DNA from: Bolinopsis microptera
Taxonomy: Eukaryota > Ctenophora > Tentaculata > Lobata > Bolinopsidae
Length of the DNA: 64,000 nt
Assembly: GCF_026151205.1 (NCBI RefSeq)
Contig: NC_087082.1
Span: 19,554,494 to 19,618,493, forward strand
Direction of reading: 5' to 3'
Shown piece by piece: positions 13,052-22,939 of this stretch (positions within the stretch are counted from its first letter, which is position 1; each line of letters starts with the position of its first letter). Both the position numbers and the translations under genes were made by a program. The notes below the pieces were generated by a model that was given only the letters and a program-made list of their open reading frames with translations, was not told where the DNA came from and did not search any database.

Positions 13052-13414
13052 AATAGTCTTTCAGGACCAGCTAGAGAACGGGTTGAAAAAGTCACGTGAC
13101 AGTCGAGTGTAGAGTGATTAATTATCATCCTATACTGGAGTATCATGATCGTTCAAGAAATTAAATTGGGAAATAACTATATGAAAAGTGAAAAGAGCTC
13201 ACTTCGTTTCGGACAGGAAAAAATAAAATGACTTGTTTTGATGTTGGCGTTGCCAACTCTTATTAATGTTCTTTGCTATAATTCTTAACCACATTCCAGA
13301 TGACAATAAAACTTGTGACGTCAAACTTAGGAACGTTTTTTCATGTTGCGTTAACATTGTTTAACACCTTCTCACTTCTCAGTCTTTTATATTTAATTGG
13401 TGTTCGCATAAGAT

Positions 13415-13484
13415 TTACTGGGCGGCGCTCAGCCTATCATTCCGCAGAATGTTTATGAACATTATAGCCTGAGGCCCCAGGTAA
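13415..13484. mobile_element. Short dispersed MITE-like repeat, copy 2
   Basis: Same ends as the copy at 6001-6084 (TTACTGGGCGGCGCTCAGCC ... CCCCAGGTAA), about 14 bp shorter inside, with the core TGTTTATGAACATnATAGCCTG conserved. Same orientation as copy 1. Confidence 0.55.
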
Positions 13485-14155
13485 CATAAGATCAGAACCT
13501 CACCAAGTTACTCACTAAACACTAAATGTATCGACTACTGCAGTTAGTTAATTCAAATTGTAAACAATTGATAGTTAGACTTAGAACTTATCTAATAACG
13601 GAGTAGTTCGCTATTTATTAGTCTCATGATTGAAATACTGATAGTCATGGATAATATCCGGTTGGAAGAGACAAGGACAAGTGAAACAAGGAAGTTAGAA
13701 GTAAGGGCAAATTTTCGGCGTCAACGCCATCTTCAGGCTAAAATTGGTATAAATGTTAGTATATACGAAACGAAACGAAACGAAACACAATATTTACTAC
13801 CCCGCTCGTATGCGACAAAGATATTGCATAAAATATACTTAAATAATTTACACAATACGGTGCCCATGTCTGAGCGGCTCTCCACAAAAATTTTTTCTCC
13901 TCCTTTTTCTCCTCCTACTTAGAGCAGAAGGTTTTTTTTAAAATATATAAACTGGGATCTCATAAAAATTTAAGAACCAATGCACTTTATTTGACAATAA
14001 AAGATAAAAAATTGTGTCACACCTAAGGTTTATAAACTACCAAGACGTGCGCCGAGTTAGACTCGTCGACGGTCTTATATAATTAGAACAACAAATTTAC
14101 GAGTATCACCCGTTAAGTCACACACAAGAAAAACTTCATTATTATACATCGTTCA

Positions 14156-15028
14156 CTATGATATCCTGTCCTCACAACAAATAATACCACTTCTGATATA
14201 ATATCGTCTCTTCAAATCCTTCTTTGCCTTCTCTTTCATCTCCAAAACGAGCAGATGATGTCTGGCTTGCTCCTCAGGTGACCGATCTGGTGAAATGAAC
14301 ACAGTTTTGTGGTGCTCACTCAGTTTCAGGTTTTTCGATTTTGATAAAATCTGATGTACAGTATTCGAATTTGATAACAAAATTTTGACAGGTCTGGTCT
14401 TTTCAGCTGATTTCCTTCCAATCCTTACAGCTTCGAAGTGTGGTTTCACTTCAATCTGTTCAAACAGTTCGTCTACTTTGTCTGATAGTTTCTCTTCATC
14501 TGTCTCCTTTAAACCAAAAATGAGAACATTCCTGCTGCGATCCTCTTCTGACACAGCCTTCTGCACAACTTTTTTCAGGCTCTCCTCCGTTATTGTACTG
14601 TTCGGCGAGGCTTTTAACACAGCTTGACTGTATGACTTGATTTCAGCTTGAACAGTGTCCTGAACAGCAGATTTTACGGTGGTCTGAACTAATTCCAACT
14701 GATTGGCTTTGGCTTCAAGAAGTTCCCTCTGCAGTTTGATAACCGACTCTTGTGATCGGATGAGAGAACTCTTCAATTCCTCAACATCTTTCATTGCATT
14801 CAGAGTTTCTCCGACGACAGAATTCAACTGATAGTACATATTATACATCAAATTTGATAAAACCTTCTTGACTGGCTTTTCAAACTTTTCAACTGAAAAC
14901 CTAGTTCTATTTTCACAGTTCGTGGCTTCTGCAATATTCGAAATTAAAGCCTCGAAATCCTCATTCGCTTCGTTGAAAAATGTAGAGTGTCCTGATAAAC
15001 GCTGCAGTAAATCTGTGTCCTTCATCAT
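14156..15028 (-). CDS. ORF1-type protein of a non-LTR retrotransposon (coiled coil plus RRM-like domain)
   Basis: An intact 290-residue frame starting at a double ATG. Residues about 90-150 are heptad-rich and predict a coiled coil (VEELKSSLIRSQESVIKLQR). Residues about 175-290 match a domain recurrent in invertebrate LINE ORF1 and ORF1-derived proteins: SRNVLIFGLKE, then AVRIGRKSAEKTRPVKILLS, then KTVFISPDRSPEEQARH and RRYYIRSGI. In L1-like elements this RRM/CTD region binds RNA and chaperones nucleic acid while the coiled coil drives trimerisation; that role is inferred here. No reverse transcriptase frame follows downstream (lower coordinates) within 4 kb. The gene is open throughout, unlike its neighbours, so it is young, or selected, or domesticated. 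Confidence 0.7.
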   Translation of the reverse strand: MMKDTDLLQRLSGHSTFFNEANEDFEALISNIAEATNCENRTRFSVEKFEKPVKKVLSNLMYNMYYQLNSVVGETLNAMKDVEELKSSLIRSQESVIKLQRELLEAKANQLELVQTTVKSAVQDTVQAEIKSYSQAVLKASPNSTITEESLKKVVQKAVSEEDRSRNVLIFGLKETDEEKLSDKVDELFEQIEVKPHFEAVRIGRKSAEKTRPVKILLSNSNTVHQILSKSKNLKLSEHHKTVFISPDRSPEEQARHHLLVLEMKEKAKKDLKRRYYIRSGIICCEDRIS

Positions 15029-15141
15029 GTACTTAACTTGAATTACAAGGCTACACGGTGGTCGCAGTGCAATTAAACGATTTTACTGATAAGAGAGCAA
15101 CTGTTATCAACACACAAGCTAAAAGGTTTTATAAGCATATA

Positions 15142-15477
15142 ATTTGACCAAAACCCATAATCATGGGTAGAGTGAACCGCTGCCAGTGTCTCTCTTTTCC
15201 AAAGAAAAGGAAATGATATTAATTTGAATAACCGTCCGCAAATGCAAATTGATACCGAGAATGAAATCGGTCGCTCGCTTTTTCCATTCGATCACGGCTT
15301 ACGAATTGTAATATTAATAAAGCTTATTGATTTGAAAAAGCGAGCGACCGATTTCATTCTCGGTATCAATTTGCATTTGCGGACGGTTATTCAAATTAAT
15401 ATCATTTTCTTTTCTTTGGAAAAGAGAGACACTGGCAGCGGTTCACTCTACCCATGATTATGGGTTTTGGTCAAATA
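15142..15477. mobile_element. Fold-back (palindromic) MITE of about 336 bp
   Basis: ATTTGACCAAAACCCATAAT at the left end is repeated in inverse orientation at the right end (TTTTGGTCAAAT to 15477). The arms, about 145 bp each, appear identical or nearly so (both contain CACTGGCAGCGGTTCACTCT or its complement, and the GCGAGCGACCGATTTCATTC region) and surround a loop of roughly 40 bp (about 15290-15329). No convincing target duplication is visible at the ends. It sits about 110 bp upstream of the ORF1-type gene start. Family unknown. Confidence 0.75.
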
Positions 15478-16473
15478 TCATCTCTTTTTGATTATTGATT
15501 ATAATGTCAGGATAATTTACACAGTCGAAACTTCATTAAAAATTTCGAAATTTTGCCTTTGAAAACGTTTCCTTGTTTTAGGTATGCATATCTGTCGATA
15601 ACAGACTGAATATGGCACTTTTTACTCATTCAAGTTGGCATTAAATTCATATATAATGCCATTTAATCTCGTGGGAAAGCAGAATATATTCGAAATCACG
15701 AATGAGCAAAATTCTCACCTTTCGCACGTGCAAACTTTGAGCGGACGTTGCGTGCGCATACAATATTGATTCACCGTAAATCTTTGCTTAGTGGTATTTT
15801 ATATATGGTTTGATAAGCATGCAAAGTTTCAGAAGATTTCAAAAAGAACTTGGATCACAACGGGACTCCAAAGTTGATAAAAATCATGAAAATAACAATT
15901 TTCAGTGATTTTAGCAATTTTAAATCAATTTGGGCGTGTCCCCACATGTGCAACTTTTTGATTTTCAACATTAAAACTAGCCTATAACACAATTTAGACC
16001 TTTAGAAAGCACAATTGAGCTCCACAACCCAGGGGATGGCCCAACACCGGAGAATACTAATTCACAACATTTGTGTTTTTATAAAATTATTCTTCAAAAA
16101 AGCACCAACTTCAATAGCGAATATCTTTATGAAGGAGTAAGGTAGGAAACTTTTCCAGTAGATTTTCAGAATTCTTGAACAATCATCTAAGGTGAAAATG
16201 TCCTCAGATTCAGAATTACTCCTTAATGGTGTTAAATCGATTTGAAAAGTTGTTATTTTGTCAAAAATCAAGTTTAAAAAACACTTAATTTGATGACGTC
16301 ATCAAGTGATGATGATGACGATAAATTATTTTTAAATATAATGTAAACTGAAGTGTAAACGATTATCTTTAAAACCTGTGGTTCGAAGTGACTGTATCTT
16401 TTATACTTTTGAATCTACGGACACTTAAATGTAGGCTACAATTGACTGCCAAAGCGTCTATACATATTATATA
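15478..16473. other. Non-coding stretch
   Basis: AT-rich sequence with no supported gene; the minus open frame at 16062-16271 has no recognisable features. A GATGAYG-rich patch lies at 16293-16322. Confidence 0.45.
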
Positions 16474-16611
16474 AGGCCCCTTCCAGCCATTGCCACCTGC
16501 CACCTAATAGAGGCGTGAGCTAGCCGGCTAAGCCGGCTTAGCCAGCCGATTGAAATTGCCGGCTTAGCCAGCCGATTGCCATCGGCTAGCCGATCGGCTA
16601 ACACATTTTCA

Positions 16612-16911
16612 GCAGACACTCTTAGATTTTGGAAATGTCGTAGTGATACATTGCCCCTTCTTTCAAAATTAGCATGCGCTATATTTTCGGTTCCTGCATC
16701 CGCTGCTGATGTGGAAAGAACATGGTAAGCAGCAGGGCTGACTGTAAACAAGAGGAGATCAAAGATCTCATCAGACAATTTAAAAGCCATTATGCTCATT
16801 AATCGTAACAGAGATCTTTTGTTAAGTTTTATAAGTAAATTAGAGATTGACTCTGACCAGTTAGAATTTCCTAACTTATTATTGACTAACTTATTATTAT
16901 TGAAGTTATGA
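16612..16911 (+). pseudogene. hAT transposase C-terminal (hATC dimerisation) domain remnant
   Basis: A single plus-strand frame, ending TGA at 16909-16911, reads DTLRFWKCRSDTLPLLSKLA, then IFSVPASAADVERTW, a TAA stop at 16726-16728, and then AAGLTVNKRRSKISSDNLKA. This follows the hATC pattern: W, PLLSxLA, a P-A-S motif, ERxFSxAG, and the basic/SPDN-like segment ending in helices. The stop replaces the usual FS of ERxFS, so the copy is dead. The N-terminal BED finger and the catalytic RNase H-like region are absent; the frame is cut on the left by AGCCGGCT-rich repeats (16515-16600), which recur at 17079-17160. Confidence 0.65.
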
Positions 16912-17287
16912 AATTGTATCACTTGTTATCTTCCATTTCAAGTTTTGCCCTTTAAATCGACATAAAGTATAAAGAAACATAAAGTATAAGCCAATCAATT
17001 TTAATACAAAATAGTAATATTAGCAAAATAAAAATTTTTGGTACAATATCTGATATTAGGATCTGGTAATCCCATTCCCAGTTTTAGCCGGCTTAGCCGG
17101 CTAGCCAGCCGATTTTTTCTCTTAGACAGCCGATTGCCGTTGGCTAGCCGGCTCACGGCTCTACCACCTAATTTGGCAGGTTTTACATTAAGGCTGATAA
17201 TCAATTTGAAGTCTTAAAATGATTCCTGCGAAATTAACCGAAATCCTGCCTATTTATCGTATTCGCGCAGAGATGTATCTCACGTAA

Positions 17288-18240
17288 GGGAAATTGGTAG
17301 ATCACCGACCGGCTATAAGCCGGTTATAAGCCGGCTATAAGCCGGCTTATAGCCGGCTACAATTTTTATAGCCGGCTATAAGCCGGCTTATAGCCGGTTA
17401 GTAGCCGCTTACATTTGTTGTTGAGCGACGGCTATTAGCCGGTTATAAGCCTGCTATTAGATGTTTTGGTATTAAAAGTGGTTATAAGCCGGCTATAAGC
17501 CGGCTATAAGCCGGTTATAAGATATTAACTCAACTACATCGTACTGAACGATAGTCAGGAGCCGGCTATAAGAAATTCAGTGAAAACGGCTATTAGCCGG
17601 TTATAAGCCGGCTATTAGCCGTTTAGGTATCGAAAGTGGTTATAAGCCGGCTATAAGCCGGCTATAAGCCGGCTTTAAGATATTAACTCAACTTCATCGT
17701 ACTGAACGATAGTCAGGAGCCGGCTATAAGAAATTCAGGGAAACCGGCTATTAGCCGGTTATAAGCCGGCTATTAGCCGGCTATAAGCCGTTTAGGTATC
17801 AAAAGTGGTTATAAGCCGGCTATAAGCCGGCTATAGTACGATGAAGTTAAGTTAATATCTTATAGCCGGCTTATAGCCGGCTTATAACCACTTTCGATAC
17901 CTAAACGGCTAATAGCCGGCTTATAACCGGCTAATAGCCGTTTTCGCTGAATTTCTTATAGCCGGCTCCTGACTATCGTTCAGTACGATGTAGTTGAGTT
18001 AATATCTTATAACCGGCTTATAGCCGGCTTATAGCCGGCTTATAACCACTTTTAATACCAAAACGGCTAATAGCAGGCTTATAACCGGCTACTAGCCGTC
18101 GCTCAACATCAAATGTAAGCGGCTACTAACCGGCTATAAGCCGGCTTATAGCCGGCTATAAAAATTGTAGCCGGCTATAAGCCGGCTTATAGCCGGTTAG
18201 TAGCCGGCTTATAGCCGGTCGGTGATCTACCAACTGGCCC
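17288..18240. mobile_element. Palindromic MITE of TAAGCCGGCTA repeats with 8-bp target duplication
   Basis: The ends are inverted (GGGAAATTGGTAGATCACCG on the left; the complement of GGGCCAGTTGGTAGATCACC on the right). The interior is a long imperfect palindrome centred near 17840, built from ATAAGCCGG/CCGGCTTAT units, with matched islands such as GTACTGAACGATAGTCAGGA and its complement. It is flanked on both sides by TCACGTAA (17280-17287 and 18241-18248), consistent with a hAT-type 8-bp target-site duplication. No coding capacity. Nested in the larger hAT-like element. Confidence 0.75.
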
Positions 18241-18628
18241 TCACGTAATTATTTAATCGAGTTGTTGATTTATAGAAAAGCCTGCAAAATTAAGACAAAA
18301 CCTGCCTCACCTTTCACCTACCCTCGGCAGGTTTGCTCTATTTTGGCAGGTTTTCCGTTAAATATAAAGTCGAATGCTGCATATTTAACGCAAATCCTGC
18401 GTAATCTGCGATAATTCGAATCAACTTGTGGCGTGATTAAACCTATATATTGGCAGGCTTTTGGATAATTTGAGTGTAAAATGTGGAATACTGTAACGAT
18501 CGTATAACCTTATTACTAGGTAAATAGGTAGGGATTAGGACTGAGACTTGGGTTGTGCAAAGCTACAGAAGTACAGAATGCTACATGGCTCTATAGTTTA
18601 CACTTTTATACAATATGCAGTCACTAGT

Positions 18629-18741
18629 CAGTGGCGAAACGACCGCCCGACACCCCGGCTATACCCCTGCTATGCAGAAGTGGGATGGGGGGGGGGGGGG
18701 GGGGGGTGCAGCTGCGGCCTCTTAGGTACGTTTCGCCACTG
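18629..18741. mobile_element. 113-bp hAT-like miniature element with poly-G tract
   Basis: Perfect 13-bp terminal inverted repeats, CAGTGGCGAAACG on the left and CGTTTCGCCACTG on the right, of the CAGTGGCG form common at hAT termini. The interior contains a run of about 20 G near 18687-18706. The flanking 8-mers (TCACTAGT and CATATTAT) do not match. Confidence 0.6.
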
Positions 18742-19028
18742 CATATTATCCACTATTACCAACACGGGGTCTATGATAAGTTTGAGTATAAAAGTATAAA
18801 AACCGATTATTGGAAAATAACTGTTTGCTTAACTTCAGTTCTGAGGTTGCCATTTTTAGATACATTCCTTGACTATGCCATACTCCATAGGTCAAAGAAA
18901 TAATAGACTTATCATGTTGCAAAATCATTCGGTGACAGCATTTTCCTGTCCCAAACAGTACAGGAAGCGCTACTTGGAAACTCCATCGGAAGGTTCACTG
19001 CCGTCAGAGGAAGTTGACACTTGACAGC

Positions 19029-19418
19029 ATGGTTAAAGAGCTTGCCGTTACCTTAGCTGATGGGCCAAAGTACGTTGTTATTTCTAGCAAGACAAGCAAA
19101 AGCAACACAGACCTCACAAAACTGTTGCCAGCGGTAAATATCGCAAAAGCCCAGCCTAGGCGCACCACTAGGACAAAATACAAGGAAGAAGCTGGCTATC
19201 GACCCGTCATGAACACGCAGGTTATCCAAGACCCTAAAGATAGAATTATATTTTTCGAAAATGACTTGTTCATGTTTAAAAATGCTGACGGCACAAACAG
19301 TGCTGTCGTTGGCAAACTCGTCCAAGAGTGCCACGACCATGCTGACTGCTTTCAGTTAATAGATTTAGACGAAAAGTATGTCAGTGTTCAGGAAGATGCG
19401 CTTATATTTTATAACTGA
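19029..19418 (+). CDS. Unrecognised ORF, 129 codons
   Basis: An open frame from ATG 19029 to TGA 19418; the frame is open somewhat upstream without an ATG. The product is soluble and mixed alpha/beta in composition, with a basic patch (AQPRRTTRTKYKEE) near residues 45-58 and a C-terminal half resembling a compact domain (FFENDLFMFKNADGTNSAVV, then CHDHADCFQLIDLDEKYVSV). No signal peptide or membrane segment. I do not recognise the family. It lies inside the hAT-like element, on the same strand as the transposase remnant, so it could be element cargo, a captured host exon, or chance. The amino-acid composition looks protein-like. Confidence 0.4.
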   Translation: MVKELAVTLADGPKYVVISSKTSKSNTDLTKLLPAVNIAKAQPRRTTRTKYKEEAGYRPVMNTQVIQDPKDRIIFFENDLFMFKNADGTNSAVVGKLVQECHDHADCFQLIDLDEKYVSVQEDALIFYN

Positions 19419-19873
19419 TCGAACAAGTGGTCAGGTAATGGGTTGTCCACGTTATTCTGTTAATAGATGTTACAGGGTATCAGGCTCATTTATGCATGAT
19501 TTTTACAACCTTGTCAATGTGTAATGGTATAACACTGGTATAATACTGGTATAATACTGGTACAATGTTTAAGTTATATTATTAATTAGGTTTTTTTTGC
19601 AGTTTGCAGGTAACTCTTCGTAGTATTTTAAATTCAGTTCTCAAAATCCTAAAATACAATTGTTTTACTTTTTCTAACTTAAGAGGTTTATTGATTTGAA
19701 ATGAAATTAAAAGATTGCCATAGTTGTCGGAACTTTGTGCATAATTACGCCACAGGAGGTTCAATTTTATTGCATGGCCAGTCAATTGGTGGGACAGTAC
19801 TTTTCAATACAAATTTAGATTTAGAAGTACGTATGACACCGTAGAATTGAAAAGTAGGAGTACTAGCGGTTAG

Positions 19874-20109
19874 GCGACAATTGACCCCCCGAGTATTGAC
19901 CCCCCGACAATCGACCCCCTGGCAATTAACCCTCAGACAATTAAACCCCCGACAATTGACCCAAAAAATATATTTATTATACTAACCCTAACAGTAACCC
20001 TAACCCTAACCCTAACCCTGACCCTAACCCTGAATTGACCCCAGTGTAATTACATGGGGGGTCAATTGTCGGGGGTCAATTGCATCGGGTGCCGGGGGTC
20101 ATTTGTCGC
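19874..20109. mobile_element. Small element with GCGACAAnTGACCCCC termini and internal TTAGGG-like run
   Basis: The left end GCGACAATTGACCCCCC is mirrored by GGGGGTCATTTGTCGC on the right (one mismatch in the aligned core). Internal direct and inverted copies of CGACAATTGACCCC flank a CCCTAA run (19981-20035; TAACCCTAACCCTAACCCTA). Nested in the hAT-like element. No coding capacity. Confidence 0.6.
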
Positions 20110-20295
20110 GGTACCGTACTATATAGCGTACTATACCTCTAATTTGGAGTACCAATCAGTGCAGTGGTTGTCAGCTTTTTATCAACTCCGGCCAATTTCT
20201 TGACTGTGCTAATCAACTCGGTTTTATTAACTTTTAGTTTTGGTGCCAAATAGGCAAAATTCCAAATAACTTAAGAACTTAAAAGAAAGATAAAA

Positions 20296-20570
20296 GAAAA
20301 CCTGCCGATTTATAACTTTAACACTGTCATAATAGCATAATCTATTTGGCATGGATTGATAATTTTATAACAAATCTTGCCAAGTTAATGGAAAACCTGC
20401 CGATTTAACTTTATAACTGCCGTAATCTATCCGGCAAGGATTGATAATTTTAAAACAAATTCTGCCAAGTTAATGGAAAACCTGCCGATTTAACTTTATC
20501 ACTGCCGTAATCTATCCGGCAAGGATTGATAATTTTATAACAAATCCTGCCAAGTTAATAGAAAACCTGC
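20296..20570. repeat. Three tandem copies of an 85-95 bp subterminal unit
   Basis: Units starting GAAAACCTGCCGATTTA begin at 20296 (95 bp), 20391 (85 bp) and 20476 (85 bp), with a partial fourth at 20561. Each carries ATTGATAATTTTATAACAAA and TGCCAAGTTAAT. They contribute most of the AACCTGCC motifs near the right end of the hAT-like element. Confidence 0.8.
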
Positions 20571-20788
20571 CAAATAACAAATACCTGCGCTGTTGATGCA
20601 GGATCACTAGTTAATGAGGCAGGTTTTGCCATAAAAATTAAGAGAAAACCTGCGGATTTAGTGTAATATACTGCTGATCTGCACTGGGTAAATTAGATTA
20701 CTAGGCAGGAGTGGTAATTTGGCAGTCTTCGCTATTAACTGGGCAGGTTTTAGGTTAAATTTGCAGTGGCAATGGCTGGAAGGGGCCT

Positions 20789-22290
20789 AATACAGGTAGG
20801 CCGGTTTAGATTAGCACAATTGACGGTACAGAGAGGTTTTATTTATTACAAATGTGATTATCTTAACCCCACTGATTCATCATTGAAATCAATAAAATGA
20901 CAGTACAGCAGGCTATCGTTTCGATCTTGACTGTGCCATAGTAGTATAGTGTCATGGTTTGGAGCCCCGTTTGAGCGCTATCCGAGACACATTTTACTAA
21001 AATGTCATTTTAGCACAGTTGACTAATCTGCCACAACTTTAGCCGGAGGTTTCAAGTTCGAATCCCAGTCGGAGTCGTTCTCCAATGTGATTATATTATT
21101 ACATTTTAACCTAGTTTAACCCATATTCAAGCAATCTAACCCTACATTATGCGATACAGAGTATCAACTAAATACATTCATCACACAGCAGAAGTCGTTA
21201 AATGAATAGTGTACACGTTCACGTACAATTACATCAGTTGTCTATGGACATTATTAACATCTGGTTCAAGGCGACCTCTGCAGTATAATGTACGGATAAA
21301 GGGATATAGTGACTTATATGCTAGCTAAATTTAACTAGAGTGTACAGTTTAGGACAACACCTGGTTGATATGGTAACGTAATGAGAAAGCACTTTTCAGG
21401 AAGGTTACTCAATAGTACCAAGATTGTACCGTCATTGTAAAGTAAAGTTACGGCAACAGCTGTTTTTTGTACTTGACAGATATTTGCTTAATTTAAGACC
21501 CAAACAAAACTAAAGTGAATTGATAAAAATGTGACTTTCTTAAAAGAAATACGTGTCAACAAAATATAGATTTTGTAGAAGCTGATAAATATATATAGTG
21601 TACTCGAGCACGTATTACACTGACTGTTTGATATGAAATGTAATTTATAGAGAGTACTTACAGGACGGTTACTTTACAGCCTCGAGAATAATTTGTCATT
21701 GTATAATAGCCATAGACCTAGTACAGAATAAGCACGGTAGCAGCTGTGTAATGTATTTGACTCAAATCTCTTGTCAGGACTGGTCTAGATATTTTATATT
21801 TTCTACAATTATATCAGAAGATCTCAGCAAATTGAACAGTGTGCGAGGAATTTTTAAATATAATAACCAATGAAAGATAGTGCTAATTCCTACCTCAATT
21901 AGTGGACCGTCCCTTTACATTAGAACTCAGTGTTTGTCTTTGTTAAATATCTTGATAAGGTATAATTACGAACAGGTGCGTGTTTTACTGGACAGTCTCT
22001 ATCTTCTTCATATCTTGAGGTATTAGCTTTAGGTAAGTGACAACTGGATCAAAGTTGTTTTGTTTAGTTTTATGCTCAAGGTTCGCACTATTCTGCTTTG
22101 TTATATTTGAGCTGTCGTATATCAACATAGTATTTTAGTACAATATTAGAATATTGTAGAAATCATACCCGTAAATATTTGCTCGGTATCTGGCAGCAGT
22201 TCATCGATTAATGTTCCGTGTTCTGTTTCCTGGTATTTTGTGATCAGAATATTTTCTTGAGTAGGATAAGATGAAATCCGTCACCTTATC
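20789..22290. other. Non-coding stretch
   Basis: No supported gene. At 21000-21065 a TAGCACAGTTGA box and, 45 bp on, AGTTCGAATCC resemble the A and B boxes of a Pol III (tRNA-derived SINE) promoter, but the T-stem does not pair. Repeated phrases such as CAGGAAGGTTACT/CAGGACGGTTACT (about 21398 and 21662) suggest old duplications. Confidence 0.4.
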
Positions 22291-22295
22291 TTACA

Positions 22296-22768
22296 CAATA
22301 CTGAATACTGAATGAATACTGAATGAATACTGAATACTGAATGTATACTGAATGAATACTGAATGAAAACTGAATACTGAATGAATACTGAATACTGAAT
22401 GAATACTGAATGAATACTGAATGAATACTGAATGAATACTGAATACTGAATGAATACTGAATGAATACTGAATGAATACTGAATGAATACTGAATGAATA
22501 CTGAATGAATACTGAATGAATACTGAATGAATACTGAATGAATACTGAATACTGAATGAATACTGAATGAATACTGAATGAATACTGAATGAATACTGAA
22601 TGAATACTGAATGAATACTGAATGAATACTGAATGAATACTGAATGAATACTGAATGAATACTGAATGAATACTGAATGAATACTGAATACTGAATGAAT
22701 ACTGAATGAATACTGAATGAATACTGAATGAATACTGAATGAATACTGAATACTGAATGAATACTGAA
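22296..22768. repeat. Minisatellite of AATACTG(AATG) units
   Basis: Roughly 470 bp built from ATACTGAATGA (11 bp) and ATACTGA (7 bp) units in direct order, abutting the left arm of the palindrome. The mirrored end of the right arm (25009-25029) retains only the first copies of this sequence, so expansion happened on the left side only. Confidence 0.95.
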
Positions 22769-22939
22769 TAATATACTGAATACTGAATTATAATTATGAT
22801 GTATTATTTTTTAAAGTTATAATGTAGACAAGGAAACACACGTTTAGATTTTTGAAGATAACTTTAACTAAACTATATTCAATAACTCTATATATCTAAA
22901 TACTTATTTCAATAATTATCAACGTTTTGGTTATAAAGT

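Larger units (their letters stand above)
10600..14155. other. Repeat-rich non-coding stretch with a degenerate internal duplication
   Basis: No supported gene. Two related segments lie in direct orientation. GGACCCTGTGTTTAGAAA with the following GCAGACACTGAA/GTAGACACTGAA and CTCGATTTT occurs at about 11128 and 12377. A CGCCCAAGTnnnGAAAATnGGTTTT block with CTTTCATGACC downstream occurs at about 11813 and 12456. ATGGGCGTGGCTCCACAGGG occurs at about 12288 and 12603. A (GAAAC)n microsatellite lies near 13767-13790. This looks like old copies of one dispersed element. Confidence 0.5.
16474..20788. mobile_element. hAT-like element (about 4.3 kb), degenerate, with nested insertions
   Basis: The left end AGGCCCCTTCCAGCCATTGC (from 16474) reappears inverted at the right end, finishing at about 20788; about 23 of the outermost bases match perfectly, then one base is gained or lost. 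Just inside both ends and repeatedly within the element are AACCTGCC/GGCAGGTT motifs (17175, 18310-18350, 20297-20570, 20745), like the subterminal repeats that hAT transposases bind. A hAT transposase C-terminal remnant lies near the left end. I see no matching 8-bp target duplication outside the termini (ATTATATA against AATACAGG), so the insertion is old, or the ends belong to different copies. Several smaller elements are nested inside. Confidence 0.55.

Noticed and set aside
18548-18903. Two overlapping plus-strand ORFs around the poly-G run
   Set aside because: They read through a 113-bp hAT-like miniature element and a G homopolymer; no domain.
21000-21065. tRNA gene suggested by AGTTCGAATCC and TAGCACAGTTGA
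   Set aside because: The T-stem does not pair and no acceptor stem is seen; at best a decayed tRNA-derived SINE.
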